Source: Hypericum androsaemum
Taxonomy: Eukaryota; Streptophyta; Magnoliopsida; Malpighiales; Hypericaceae
Length of the DNA: 64,000 bases
Assembly (NCBI GenBank): GCA_963995505.1
Contig: OZ023193.1
Coordinates: 4,796,521-4,860,520 of the forward strand
Direction: 5' to 3'
This document shows positions 11,825 through 36,100 of this stretch, one piece after another. The stretch's first letter is position 1, and each line of letters opens with the position of its first letter. The position numbers were made by a program, and so were the translations under genes. The notes beneath the pieces were generated by a model that saw only the letters and a program-made list of their open reading frames with translations, was not told where the DNA came from and ran no database searches.

Positions 11825-14032
11825 CTCATCAACCAGAATGCTCTTTACTCCTACTTAACTCATTCTAACAACAAAGGTTGAAACTTCAAAGATCAATTAG
11901 AGTTAAATTACTTAACTAATAAAGGGTCCAACTCCAGGCCGGTCGTTTTCTCCTAGTCGCTGTAGATACCAATAATAGCCAAATACAATTCGTTCCTTGC
12001 TTTTATATTATATTGGAAAGTCCGTATACAACGGACCATCGAGCTCAAATTTAGATTTATTGGCGGAATTAGTGTCCGACCAGTAGGCGGTAAAAATCGA
12101 ATCCCGGGCTTTTCATTTATGGGCTGAGCTAGTCTGAGAATTGGGATCAGGGCCCATGGGCGAAAGTTATGTGGGCCTTGGTAGTCAGCCAAGAAAATCC
12201 CAACTGCAGTTCGCAACAGTCAACACCATGGTTCCGTCCAATTGCAATTCTCTCGTAGAGTTTGAGCTATTAAAATATAAAAATATTAAATATTTGTTAG
12301 AAAATTTTTATTATTTCGATAGGCTTTTTGATGGCAATTGATAACCAATGAAGAAGAAATTGATATTCATTTTAAACTTAAATTAGTAGGTTTGAGCAGA
12401 TGTTTCGATATAATAGAATAAATAAATAAATATCACTTTCTTAAGGCATTAACTTATAAAGGGCGGTATACTAATCTAATACCATGACATTGTCTTGTCG
12501 TGAAAGGTTGAAAAACTGTTAAATTAAGTAATTAACACATCACGCACCTCCCAAGACATCGTAATTACAGAACGGCCCCTTCATTTTGCTTCTGGCTTCC
12601 TCCTTTATGCTCCTCATTCCTATAAATTGTTAAGGATTTGATTTTTTTGTTGTTGGTAGAAATCGAGGGGCTAAATTGCCCACTAATCTTTATTAATCAC
12701 GTGCTGTAGCATCAGTTCGAGTACAACGAGAAAGGTTAACCCTCTTCAGGTCATCTACATAAACATCAGAGCAAAAGTTAAAAGAAATATCAAAAATAAC
12801 ATAAGCATAATTTATAGTCAATGCATGTTTGAAGAGAGAATTTGACACCTGATTACCCTATCTGAATGTGTGCTGTATGTGTGTCTAAATGAACCGTGCA
12901 CTTTTTGAATATTCATATTACATTTTAAAAATATTTAAGTTGGATTAATAAATTATCTACAAATAAACTCTTGTAAAGCAGCGTCTCTCGTACAGATCTC
13001 AATAATGTTTGAATGTAAATTAGTTCATGAATATAGTTTTTTTTATCCAACGGCTTAATTGAGCACTAAGTTGTGAAAACATGATAATTGATATTTGATT
13101 TTGGTGAGTATAATATGGAAGCTCTCATGCTCAACCTGTTAAAGATCACATGGTCTAAATACTTGCTAAAGTGACTAATTCAAGTTTACAGAAAAAAATT
13201 TCCCATCAAATCTAAGTTGTAGAATTAAAATTCGAAGTTCCTTCTGAATTTAAGTAGTCCAAAATAACTCTACAATGTACAATGTACAAACTAGTTGGAT
13301 ACACCTGACAGCCATGATCTACCAAGAGAAGTACAAATGGTATGCTCGTAAATAAACTAGAAAAAGAGGGTTCAAAACTCACGAGGACCCAATTAATTGT
13401 TTCTTAATCTAGCTTAATTAGTCAATAATGAGGCAACCAGGGCAATCCATTTCCAGAGTCCTTCCTTCTCCCTCGTGTCTTGCGATCGTCCCAAACCAGC
13501 TGACCAAACTATTAAAAAAATAGAATTAATTTAATCAAAAAATTTCGAGTTTTAGTCGAGAATCATCATTCAGAATACCCAATATCTAAACAAAAACTAT
13601 CAAACAAAAAAGTTTCAAAATTCAGAGAGAGAACCAAAAAACCAAACCCAAAACCAAACCAGAAAAACTAGGACGACTTCAAAAACACAACACACAAACA
13701 TCAACTCCTGGAGAGAGAAACACACGAAAGAACACAGAGAGACAAACCTCGGAGGGAGATAGAGAGTCACCAGCAGGCAGGCAGAGCTCGCTCCCAAGAA
13801 GATACGAAGATTCCAAGACCTGGGTTGGGCCCGTTCTGGGGTTTCAAAGCTCCGAGCTTCATTTCTTGGATAGAGAGAGAAGGGGAGGAGAGAGAGAGAG
13901 AGGGTAGGGGAGGGGAGGGGAGGGTGTAAAGGCTAAGGCTTTATTGGTGGGGGATTGTTGGAATTGGAAGTTGTTGTGGATGAGCTAGAGAATCATTTTT
14001 CTAAAGAAAAGGATCTACCTTGGAGTTGTTAA
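11825..14032. other. Divergent intergenic region between aminopeptidase and myosin
   Basis: About 2.2 kb between two divergently transcribed genes. No gene is supported. GGGCCCA/TGGGCC words at about 12150-12176 are site II-like elements on the aminopeptidase side. The middle is AT-rich with no recognisable mobile element. The last 430 bp should contain the myosin promoter and leader, including a GA-repeat and G-run tract. Confidence 0.6.
13871..13924 (+). promoter_or_regulatory. GA-repeat followed by G-run tract in myosin leader/promoter
   Basis: Positions 13871-13901 are almost pure GA repeats, the kind bound by plant GAGA/BPC factors. They run into GGGTAGGGGAGGGG and two further G-runs at 13902-13924, which fits the G-quadruplex rule (at least four runs of three or more G with 1-2 nt loops). 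It lies about 110 bp before the initiator ATG on the coding strand. Whether it is promoter or transcribed leader cannot be told. Confidence 0.55.
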
Positions 14033-24355
<10,323 letters not shown>

Positions 24356-24774
24356 GACCCGTCTACGATCAACTCGTCTCTTGTGTACATAAAATCTTCC
24401 TTCATTTGGCCCCCCGTGTAGTAGCAGTACGTAGCTTTTGCCCCTCGGCCAGCACTTTGTCTGGTGAACCTTAGGTGGTTCTTTCAGTGATTGTTAGGAA
24501 TTCCCGTGGGAAGGAGCCACCACAACAATGGCTTGTTTTATTGGCCATTGCCTTATTCTTCAAGTCATTGTTTGATTCTCTTCAACTTGTCAATTGTAGC
24601 AATCTGGTCGTCCTATTTTTTTCTGGCCAGCTTTTGTATTTGATTAGATAATGAAATTTAATATAAAACTCGTCTAAGTTCTTTAAATCTTTTGTAACAG
24701 AAGTAAATTCTACCGAATTATATAATATTTGCATGTAAATTTCATGAACGACCAAACTCGTCCGAAATCTTACA

Positions 24775-25025
24775 GGCCCATAATAATCTATGCAGTTTAC
24801 AAGAGCCCATTAATGTACAGCCCAGCCCACAATTAAACTTAAAAGGCCCATACAATATGTTTTTTTTACTTACACAGTATTCTATTTTTTTGACTAATTT
24901 AAATTCGAGTCGAATAAAATTTTACAAAATTTTTTCAAGTATACTACTATTATATTATCAAGAATTCGAATTCGTTAAACTAAAAATATATGCAGCTCAA
25001 AAGAGCCTACCAATCTTGTAGCCCA
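24775..25025 (+). promoter_or_regulatory. Cluster of site II (RGCCCA) elements
   Basis: GGCCCA at 24775 and 24845 and AGCCCA at about 24804, 24819, 24824 and 25020 form a cluster of site II motifs (complement TGGGCC/T). In plants these are bound by TCP factors and are concentrated upstream of genes for translation and ribosome biogenesis in dividing cells, which fits midasin. Confidence 0.6.
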
Positions 25026-25123
25026 GCTCACTACTCAATTGCCAGCTAAGCCGAAGCTAAGCCGCCGACTAACCGGGAGTGTTGTGTCCTAGCCCCGCCA
25101 AGCGGCGCCAGGGAAAAAAATCC

Positions 25124-25180
25124 TATATAAAGGAACCAAAAGGACATTTTTTGACGTTTAAAAACCTCCCTAAAACCCTA
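25124..25180 (+). promoter_or_regulatory. Midasin core promoter: TATA box and telo-box
   Basis: TATATAA at 25124-25130 is followed by the telo-box AAACCCTA at 25173-25180. The distance puts the telo-box around or just after the likely transcription start, its usual place in ribosomal-protein and ribosome-assembly genes. A second partial box ('accctaa') lies near 25261. Confidence 0.6.
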
Positions 25181-25412
25181 AAAGGGTGGAAAAAAATTCA
25201 AGGGTTCTGGGTTTTAAGACAAGCTTCTTAAACCCAAACAAGCAACCCAATAGAGCGGAGACCCTAATTCGGCTAATTTACTGCGAAGCATCTGTGGCCG
25301 AGGCAAAAAGTTTCGAACTTTACTAGTTTAAAGGGTTGAAGTTCACATTCGGGGAGGTGGGTGTGTGTTGTTTTTTGCTCCTCTTGTCTGTGTTTGATTT
25401 TTGCAGATAGAC

Positions 25413-27199
25413 ATGGACGGAAGATTCAGCCTTGGGGCTGCGGTGGAGAGGTTCCTTACCCGGTGCCCGGAGCTCCGGGGCGTGGAGAAGCTCGATGGTC
25501 TTTTAAAGAAGGTACCTTTAACGATTGCTAAACTTTAATTTGGTTGGAGAATTCAGGTTTAGGTTAGGCCGTCACCTCGTTGTTTGAGGGGGGTTGATGG
25601 ACCGTGGTACTTGTTCTTGGTGCAGGGGAATTTGGTAACAGCGAAAGAGGTGGTGAGCTCGATGGCTGAGTTGTTTCCGAATCCAAATTACACTATCCCC
25701 TTGATCGGATCCTTCCGACCAATATCTAGAGATATTGTTGATGAAGCAGTGTCTTTACTCCGGTGTTGCAACTTGAGGTCCGACAAAATTGTTGATAATC
25801 CAGATGGGGAGCCTGGATCCCTTGTTGATCCTGAAGTTGTATATGTGATTGAGCATTACGAGAGGATGGGAAGGGGCTTATATCTTCACGAGTTGGTTTG
25901 CCTTGCCTTTTGTCGTGCCCTTGACCTTAATAGTTCTTTATTCAGGTAAAACTATTGCTCACATTGTGATATTTCTTCCCATCATGCTTTGATCTTCGTT
26001 GCTTCATGAGATATGCTGTGCTTGCTTGTTGTGCCAGGTCTATTTCAGCTTACTTCGAGTTTGCTCCTCCTCCTTTCGAGCGTTTCTCGATTGGTGCGAG
26101 AGTTTCTGAGTTCAGGGTAATTACTCGATCTTTATGTTTTTATTGTATTTATTTGATGCCCATCTTACATACTTTTTTATGTTGAAAATTTCCATTATAT
26201 AGTGCCTCCGTCTTGTAACAAGTTTTGCTTTTGAAGATCTATTCACTCTCTCTTCAGGCACCCACATCTTGTCTCTTTTCTTAATTACAACTTGTTGAGT
26301 ATACCTCCTCCTGAAGTGATTGTATCCAGCATAGATTACTGGCACGGAGTTCAGTATGCTTGCCGTTAGTGGCGATGCATAATTTTTGTTGCTCATAGGC
26401 TTCTAAGTGGCACATGCTACTAACATAAAATACTCAAACTACAGTGCTTGTGAGTTCATATGCCAAGAGTTCCTACCCAATTAAGTAGATCAGGGGTTGA
26501 TGATACGTTTTATGCCTTGCAACTAAAAGCTATTGAACTGTTTCTGTATGACATTTACTTTCCTTTGTATCGTGAATTCAGATTGAAAATTTTCCCTTTC
26601 AACTAAGTCGATGGAAGTTCCTTATCAGGTTACAGCTCATTGTTTACTTGCTGTACGGGTATCTTACCGTCTCCTTGTCTTGGGGATAGAGTTCCTCTCT
26701 AGCCATTGGGATTGGTCTTGTTTCTTAGACCTTTTGAATGATACTACCAACGTTGAAGGTGGTATCACACATGGGGAAGATAATGCGGACATAAGATGGT
26801 GTGGAGTTCAAATTCTTTGTATTGTAATGAAATTGAGTGACAGAGCAGTGGAGAAGTTTGGTCTCGAAGCTGGGGAAGCAGCTGCCTCATTTCTACGGTA
26901 TGTTTTCCTTGGTTCTGTCTAATGAATTTTTTATGGTTTTGCGAGCTTAGCTCCTTAATGATTTAGCAAAATAATTGCATTGCTCGTCTATTTTCCAGCT
27001 GGGAGGAGTTCTGTCAGGATGTGGCTATAGAGAAAATTAGCTCATTTGTTGAGCCATCAAATCAAACTGGCGTGGATATCATGGAGTGGGAATGTGATTC
27101 AGATAGACACGGCTATGTTAAGTTGGGCTGTGATTCTCCTAGGAGGTCAGAGTATCCTGAGACCGAGCCAATTTCCAAGGCTCGAAAATTGGGGTTCTG
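25413..27199 (+). other. MDN1: Midasin N-terminal region (exons 1-5)
   Basis: Exons 25413-25511, 25626-25945, 26038-26116, 26629-26897 and 26999-27199 encode residues 1-322, a helical region before the first AAA module. Conserved landmarks are 'LHELVCLAFCRALDLNSSL', 'FEFAPPPFERF' and 'DIRWCGVQIL'. The start MDGRFSLGAAVE lines up with the plant family's N-terminus. Confidence 0.85.
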
Positions 27200-30100
27200 G
27201 TATGGATTAGAAGTTGCAAATTAGTTGTGGCATAAGGACCCTTCTAATTTTATATAAAATTTTCTTTTTCCTATATCTCACAATTTTTTAATGAAGATGC
27301 GTGCTGGTTGATTCTTAAAATTGCAGGGGTGGTAAGTCTCCTAGCGGTACATTTGTGATGACATCTAACATTGAGAAAAGTTTCGAGATGATACTTCTTT
27401 CTGTTAATCAAAGGTGGCCGGTTCTTCTCTATGGTCCTGCTGGTGCAGGAAAATCTGCCCTAATTAATAAGTTAGCTTCAGATGTTGGGAGCCAAGGTGC
27501 TTCCTTTCTATCCTCTCTTCTGGATAATTCTTCTAGACTATCCACTGATAAAACAATTTAGGAGGCTGTTTTTATAATGTGTCCTGAACTTTGAGTTCTT
27601 TTTTCTTGACTTCTTCAGTTTTGTCTTTACAAATGGACGATCAAATTGATGGAAAAACGTTGATTGGGAGTTACGTCTGTGCTGAGCAACCTGGTGCGTT
27701 CCGATGGCAACCTGGGTCTCTTACACAGGTACAGTCTTTTTCGCTGTCTTTAGTCACTCAATTGAGATTTTATTTTGTTGGACGATTAACTTGGACTAAC
27801 TGCAAGATCTGACCATTTTGATTCTTTAAAGGCTGTTATGAACGGATATTGGGTTGTGCTCGAGGACATTGACAAAGCATCTCCAGATTTGCAGTCTATT
27901 TTGCTTCCTTTACTTGAAGGTGCAACTACCTTTGTAACTGGTCATGGGGAGGTAGCATCTTTTTTCTGACCATCATTCAAATGCAAATGTTGCTTTTTTT
28001 TATGAACAAAATCAGCAATTGTCTCTTTTAACTTCTGCATCGATATCCATAATTTCCAAATGTTTTGGGTTAGCATCATTTCGTCATTGTGAGTGTCTGG
28101 CTCCTTTCATTAATGGGGTTATTGGAGTGGCTTTCATGCATCGTCTTCTTTTGATTGCATGATATGGACAGCTATGCCAAAGTCTATTCCTATCTAGCAC
28201 ACCTTGCCTTCTTTTTGCTATATCTTAAACTAACGGTGCATAATATTTGGGGGTTTCAGGAAATAAAGGTAGCTGAGAATTTTCGACTTTTTTCTACCAT
28301 TTCTGTTTCCAAACATGATTCTTCTGGAATTCAAGGTTAGTCACATTGCTTCGTGTATTATGACCACTCCTCTAAGTATTATGACTGGTTTTCTTGTAAT
28401 TTAAGGTTCTTTATGTAAATTTTTTGAAGGGTATGAGAGAACATTTATGCTCCATTTGGTTGATTATTCATATCATTTAATGTCACAGCTTGGAAATTGC
28501 TTAGCAATCTCTGGAGGAGAGTGATGATAGGTCTTCCCAATAATGACGATGTGCGGAGTATACTAAAGGCATGGTATCCGGATTTGGAGCCACTGTTTGG
28601 ACACCTCCTAGGTAGAGATACTGACTCATTCTCACATTCTTTGTTTGGAATCGATATGCTGACTGTAATTTCTTTCTGGGACAGAAACAATGAGTAAAGT
28701 TAATTATGCATGGCAGCATAACTTTGTGGGACCTCAGCTTGAGAATTCTCCTCCATCCAATTTGCACAATAGGTTCTCACTAAGGTATTGATTTGATCTT
28801 TTTAGGAGTGTTCATTTGATATTTTATTGAGGCGTTGTGAAAATCTAGTTGGTGGTTGATCGTTTCTTTTGATTACTCCCAGAGATCTCCTCAAGTGGTG
28901 CAAACGAATTGCCGGTCAAGGGTATAGCTCCAATGGGGATTTACTGACGGATTACCAGCGATGCTCTATTTTCAGAGAGGTTTGATTTGTGTGACTTCCA
29001 CTTCTCTTCTGTTTGGAAACTTGAGACTTTGCTGTATGTCTGGCTTTGAGAATCAGTAGAATAATATTGCACTGTAAAGAGGAACATTATTTGTTTCGAA
29101 TATGAACTTTGTGAGATAAATCAGTTGGATCATGTTTTTATAACATCAAAGTTGAACATAGTTGAATCTGGGAATTTTGTGGATAGTTTAAAAGAGTTGC
29201 TGGAAGCTATATGCGGAAGGATGTCTCACATGAATCATTTGTCGTGAGTTGAGATATACCATAAAATGTCACAATTTCATGTACGAAAGTAAATATCGCA
29301 GCATGTAAACATGTGCTAGGGATTTTGGTGCATGCATGTACTTTGATACCTTCTGTTAAGTTGTTGGTGAATTATTGTTACTCTGGTTTCAGGCTGTTGA
29401 TGTATTTGCTGCTTCGCCAGCATCTGCTGGAAATAGGATGATTTTAGCTAAAGAGATTACAAATTGGTGGAGTGTTCCTGTTTCAGAGGCTGAGAACCTT
29501 TGTGCTTACAAACCTGATTTCGAGGTGTCTGCTTGGTGCATTTAAATTATATCTATTATGCTTGGTGCATTTAATTATATCTATCACGCAGAGGAGACTT
29601 GGCTCTTTTCTGATATTTCAAGTTCAAAATTGCAGTTTTCAGGTATAGAGTTAAGGATTGGAAGGGTTGTTCTTCAGCAGATGGAAACTGCAACCGGTAT
29701 CCAAAGAAAAAAACGCGAGGTTGGTTCGAGCATATGTTTTTTATCACTATAAGGTCAGTTGTTATCAGTTCTGCTTAATTGGGTGCGTTTTTCAGGCTCA
29801 TGGGCTTGTGAAGATGCGTAGTTCTTTGCAAATGCTTGAGAAGATAGCCTGCTCTGTGAAGTACAATGAACCTGTACTCTTGGTTGGTGAAACTGGAACT
29901 GGCAAGACTACTATTGTGCAGAATTTGGCTTCCATGATAGGAGAAAGGCTTACTGTGCTGGTATTTTTTCCCTCTAATATCTTTCTCCATCTCTCATGCA
30001 CCCTCACATGTGCTGCTCCTTTTTTCTCGACACTCGAATATATGTATGCCTACAATCACCATCTGGCTTTCCATGTGTTTATGCATGCTTGGCTGCATTG

Positions 30101-33100
30101 TGATGGCAAGAAGAGTTCTTTGCCTTTTTTGCCCAGCCTTGGATATCTCATAATTGCATTCTTCGTTGCAGAACTTGAGTCAGCAAAGTGATATTGCTGA
30201 TCTGTTAGGAGGATTTAAGCCCATGGATCCACAATCAATCTGGATCCCTTTGTATAAGGAATTTGAGGACCTCTTCTCCAACACCTGGTCTGTGAAGGTA
30301 ATCTCTTGAACAAAGTTAATTTAATTCTATTGTTATGTGGTGAATGCCGGCATACATGATTCTGGTTCTCCTTTTTTGATTTTCAGGAAAATGATAAAGT
30401 TTTTGCCCACCTGCAAAAGCATTTGAAGGCCAAAAATTGGAGATTATTACTGAATGGATTTAAGCAGTACATAGGAAAAAGCCTCGAGAAATTAAATGCA
30501 AAGATGTCTGGATCTGGGAAGAAGCGGAAGAAACCTTTAGAAGAAACAATAAAATCCTGGGAGAACTTCTCTGTTAAGGTTGAAACTGCCAATGGACAAA
30601 TTGGGTCTTCATCTGGAATGGTATTCTCATTTGTAGAAGGAGCTTTTGTCACTGCGCTTAAGAAGGGTGACTGGATTTTGCTTGATGAGGTAAATTTGGC
30701 CCCTCCTGAGACACTGCAGAGACTTGTTGGTGTTCTTGAAGGAGAGTATGGATCTCTTTGCTTAGCTGAAAGGGGGGATATTTGCCATATACTCAGACAT
30801 CCAAGGTTCCGCATATTTGCCTGCATGAATCCTGCTACTGATGCTGGAAAGAGAGACTTGCCCCATTCTGTAAGGGATAGATTTACTCAATATTTTGTTG
30901 ATGATGTGTGGTACAAAGATGATCTGAAATTGTTTATTAACAAATTTATGGAGGAGACCCTATCTAATAGTGATCTAGAGAAAAGGGTAATTGAGTTTTA
31001 TGAAGCAGTCAAAAAGTGCTCGGAAGAAAGGCTGCAAGATGGGGCTAATCAAAAGCCACAATACAGTTTAAGATCATTGTACCGGGCTATGGAATACACA
31101 AGGAAGGCAAAGACAAGATTTGGTTTCCAGAAAGCGTTGTATGATGGATTTTGTATGTTTTTTTTGACTTTATTGGACAGGCCCAGTGCTTTGATACTAA
31201 AAAAGATGATCATTGAGAAGTTGTTAGTAGGAAAAGAACCATCTCCTGTCCCTTTTGATGCATACTTGAGTGTAGAGAAGGATAGCGGTTCTGATGAGTT
31301 GGAGAGCTATATTTTGACAGAAAGTGTGAAGAAGCAACTTGAGAACTTGGCTCGTGCTGTCTTTGTTAAGAAATACCCTGTTCTTTTACAGGGCCCTACA
31401 TCCAGTGGAAAGACAAGTCTTGTTCAGTATCTAGCCGCTAAAACAGGCCATGAATTTGTTCGAATAAATAACCATGAACATACTGATCTTCAGGAATACT
31501 TGGGTTCTTATGTGTCTGATGCTAGTGGGAAACTTGCATTTCAAGAAGGTGCTTTGGTTAAAGCTGCTCGAAATGGTCACTGGATTGTCTTGGATGAGTT
31601 AAACCTTGCTCCATCAGATGTATTAGAAGCATTGAATCGTTTGCTAGATGATAACAGAGAGCTTTTTGTGCCTGAATTGGGTGAAGTTGTTCGGCCACAT
31701 CCCAGTTTTATGCTTTTTGCTACTCAGAATCCTCCAACATTTTATGGTGGCCGTAAAATGCTTTCTCGAGCATTTCGTAATCGTTTTGTGGAGCTTCATG
31801 TTGAAGAAATTCCTGAAGATGAGTTGGTAACGATAATACAAAACCGGTGCAAGATACCTGGTAGCCGAGCTGAAAAAATGGTCAAAATCATGAAAGACTT
31901 GCAGTTGCATCGACAGAAAAGCAAGATTTTTGCTGGAAAGCATGGATTTATCACCCCAAGGGACTTGTTTCGTTGGGCCAATCGATTGAGGAGGTTTGGA
32001 GATTCAAAAGAAATTATGGCAGAACATGGGTACTATCTTTTGGCTGATAGGTTGCGGGATGAGGGAGAGAAACTTGTTGTGCAGGAAGTTTTAGAGCGAC
32101 ATCTTCGGGTTAGAATTGATGAGAGTAATTTGTATAAGGTGTGTTATGCTTTCTTTTTGCCTTTATGTTTCAAATAAAAGCACCATGCATTGCTCCAAGA
32201 TGTTTGGCCCAGCTAGTGACCTTGTTTGGCTCTATTAAAATGCTAGAGCATGAGGTTGTCCTCTATGCACATAGAACATAGGGTTCTTGGTGATGTATTT
32301 GGCTTACATAATTTGCATATTAGTACTTGTGGATCTGTGTATAAAAAACATTTTCCGTTATCTGATTTCTGCACAGGTGTCTGACCCTGCAACTCTGTAC
32401 AGCAGTTTTTTACTTTGTCTGACTAATATCAGGAACCGGAAAAAACTGAAGCTTTTCGTCTTTAAACATGTAGCACATACTTAGACTAGTCGTTCGGCTT
32501 ATCTTTTGTTGGATGTTGACTATTACATTTAGAAGTTGATGATTGCAACTTGTTCATGTATTTTTGCAAGTTGTTTACAAGAGCCAGGTTGGGGCTCATG
32601 CATCTTTTGTTCTACATTAAGTACAACTTGACTGGATTTATCATACTAATCCTCTTCCCGCTTGTAGCTTACCCAAGAAGAAATTGGGAAGGACTTGCAG
32701 AGTTTTGGGGAGTACGTATTTTTATGACTCTTGAAATAGTGAGAGTTTTAATGCTGACAATATTTTAACCTTTACTGAACCCTTGCAACTTGTTGCAGTG
32801 TTATCTTGACGAGGAGTATGAGAAGACTGTATTTTCTTCTCAAGCGATCATATGAGTTACGTGAGCCTGTCCTCCTGGTTGGTGAAACTGGTGGTGGAAA
32901 GACTACTGTCTGCCAGTTACTAAGTACCACTCTAGGTTCAAAATTGCACATTTTGAATTGCCACCAGTATACAGAAACTTCTGATTTTCTTGGGGTAATT
33001 CTTAATTGTTTCCACCTCTGTGCACTCCCTTTAGCTTCAACTTTCAATTTTTGTGTGTAAGGAATCTGCTTAACTGTTGAACAGGGTTTCTATCCTGTTC

Positions 33101-36100
33101 GAGAGAGGTCAAAATTATCATCGGAATTCAAAGACTTGGTTGAGAAACTTTTGCTTTCAAAAGCTTATGCATACTTCCCCAAGAGCACGGTGAGAATTCT
33201 GTTGTCAGAATTTAAGGTGTTGGTACAAAATGAATATTTAGAATGAGTGAAAAGAAATGACTATTATTTGTGGATGCAGGAAATTTCTTCTGATATTGAC
33301 CAGGCTTCTTCAACCTTGGAGTTTATTGCTTCTATGATAAGAGGTTATAAAATGGGGCAGCTTTGCAGTCATGATGTGACCCCACAGGAGATTGCTGATC
33401 TTGAGAAAATCAAATTAGAGCTCGAGGAGCGGCATCAGAGGTGGCAAACAATTTTTATGTGGCAAGATGGGCCTCTTGTTGAAGCAATGAAGTCTGGTGA
33501 TTTGTTACTTGTCGATGAAATTTCACTGGCTGATGACAGTGTTCTAGAGAGGCTGAATAGTGTCTTGGAGCCAGAAAGGAAGCTGGTGGGTTTCTCCTTC
33601 TGTAGATACTTTTGTCTTTTGTTTCCTTGTGCAGCGTTGATGGTTGTAATAACATGGTGTATTTGGTCCTAAATCGATTATATGTAATTGGTGCCACGAT
33701 GTTGGTTGCTTTCCAGTTTATAAGGTCTGACATAAAGCTACATGCTAATCTGATACTCTGGTTGCTTTGCTGTTCTTGGTTTTTCTTCTTGCAGTCTTTG
33801 GCAGAGAAAGGAGGGCCTGTCATGGAAAGAATTACTGCTCATGAAAACTTTTTTGTGCTGGCAACTATGAATCCTGGTGGTGATTTTGGGAAGAAGGAAT
33901 TATCTCCAGCTCTTCGAAACCGATTCACTGAGATCTGGGTTCCCCCTGTTGATGATGTTGTTGAGCTTAGAGATATTGCTTCAAAGAGGTATCCGGTTTT
34001 GAGGATCGCCATCTTTTAGCGCTCTTTCTGTCTATCAAATCTTCCCACTTATATCCCACCACTTTTACTTGATATTTTTGCAGATTCTCTGATGCAAACC
34101 TCTCAAACATTGTGTATGGTATTATAAGCTTCTGGGAGGTAAGTAATAATACTAATTTAACGTGTGTTTAGATGCGTTGGTCCTTTGAGCAATGTTAGCT
34201 CCAAATCGCCATTTCTTGTAGTTTTCATTCTTGACAAAGTTAATGGGGTTTAGGGTTTAAGTTGCGAATTTGCTTTATTTCTATCCTACAGTAAAAATCT
34301 TATTATTACCTTTTCTGGGGAGAAATCTGACGAATTCCTTGCACATCCTTTCTTGCAGTGGTTTAACCACTTACAAACAGGAAGAACGCTTACAGTCAGA
34401 GATCTCCTATCTTGGGTTGGCTTTGTCAATGAGACAAAAGAAATTCTGGAACCTGACCAGGCGGTTCTTCATGGCCTTTTCCTTGTGTTGCTTGATGGAT
34501 TAAGTTTAGGTACTCCCTTTTAACCTTTTGGCTTTGTCATGCATCACATGTAAAATGTTGCCTTGGTATCAAGACGGCTAACTTTTTCACCAATTTAGTA
34601 CTTTTAGATAAAGTACTCTTTATTTTACATTATGTGCATATTATTCTGATTAAAATGTACCGGCTTGCTGCTGCAATCTATTAGTACTGACTTTGTTTTT
34701 GGATAAGATTCTGATGAAAAGTACTGATTTTTTTGCGGGGGCATTAATCAATAATTCTTAAAGATGATGAAACTTGCCTGAAAGTACGAATTTACTTGTA
34801 TCATGAACTGTCTAAAGTAGTTTTTAGAATAACTGATGAGCAGAAGTCTTTGGTTATCTGGCGGAGAGAATAAGATAATAAATTCTATGCTTTCCTGCAT
34901 GGAGTTGGCTTGTCTGTATGAGGATGAAAATATATTCTGAATAGCTGAGCTCTGTCACTCAATCTTTCTGCAACCGCTCGGGATCCCTTTTGTAAATGGG
35001 CCTCTTTGAATTGATGAATAGATGTCTGTTTCTTTGGTTGATTGGTACTCAGGTTACTGTATTTATTTGATTTTCTATTTGGACAACATTTCCTCTGTTA
35101 TGCAGCTTCCCTTTCTTAGAACTGACTGCCTTATCAGAAATACCTGTGTTTTTATGTGGTCTTCAGGAACTGGCATCCCAAGTAAAGATGCTGAATTGTT
35201 GAGGGAGAAGTGTTTTACCTTTCTTTCAAAAGAACTTAAGGTGCTCCATCGGTTACTTTTAGATGGAACAAGTTATAAGTTTCTTTTGTTAGTTTTTATT
35301 TGTTGCAGGATGTTGCCCTTTAGGCTTCTGTTTTAGTATATATGAGGACTTGACTAAGAAATACTTTTCTCCTTCCTTTCCCGGTCATCTGTTAAAGTCT
35401 CAATTCACTGGCTGCTTTAATTGTGTTCCTATTGTCTTTTTGTTTGCTTCATCGTGTGAAGGATATTCTCCCTATTTCTAAAAAATGAGTTTTACATATA
35501 ACCTCTTTTGTATTCAAAACGTTGCATGAGGTCTAATAGATAACGCCATCCTTTACTTTCATTGTCTTGCTCAATTTGGTTGCTGGATTAACCGTTGCAT
35601 GCAGTGATTATGATCAAGCTCAAGATTTATCATACAATTTGAGTTCTTATTTCCTTTGCATGACCTAGCTAAATGGCTTGTTAACTTACTAGTTTGGATT
35701 TATCCATTATGATTTGGTTGTGATAAAGTATCTCCTGCTCATAGTGCTAAGTTGATGTTCTGTTTGCCAGCTAGATGCTAGGAGAGCTGAAAGTCTGTCA
35801 AAAATGGAAAATTATGGCTGGGCTAATGTCGGAGCAATTAGAGAGGACTCCGGCAGTGAAAACATGCAAGTTGATGGTGTCTTTGGCATCCATCCATTTT
35901 ATATTAAGAAAGGTAAATTTTGTCATGCCATATTTAGGTGGTAGCTTGTACTTGATTTTTCTAATTAACGTATGTGTTAAATGTTGAGAAAGCTTTTTTT
36001 TTAGGAATAGAAAGCTTTTAGTTCGGTTAACTTAGATTCTTGTACCAATGAGATTGTGCATTTGCTTGATAGGGTGTAGGCATAGCAAGTAGTAAAACTT

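Larger units (their letters stand above)
24356..25412. other. Intergenic region between myosin and midasin, with midasin promoter and leader
   Basis: About 1.06 kb. The first 350 bp are myosin 3' flank. The rest holds the midasin promoter and 5' leader. An AG acceptor at 25405-25406 (ttgcag) directly before ATAGACATGG suggests a 5'UTR intron ending seven bases before the midasin ATG. No separate gene is seen. Confidence 0.6.
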
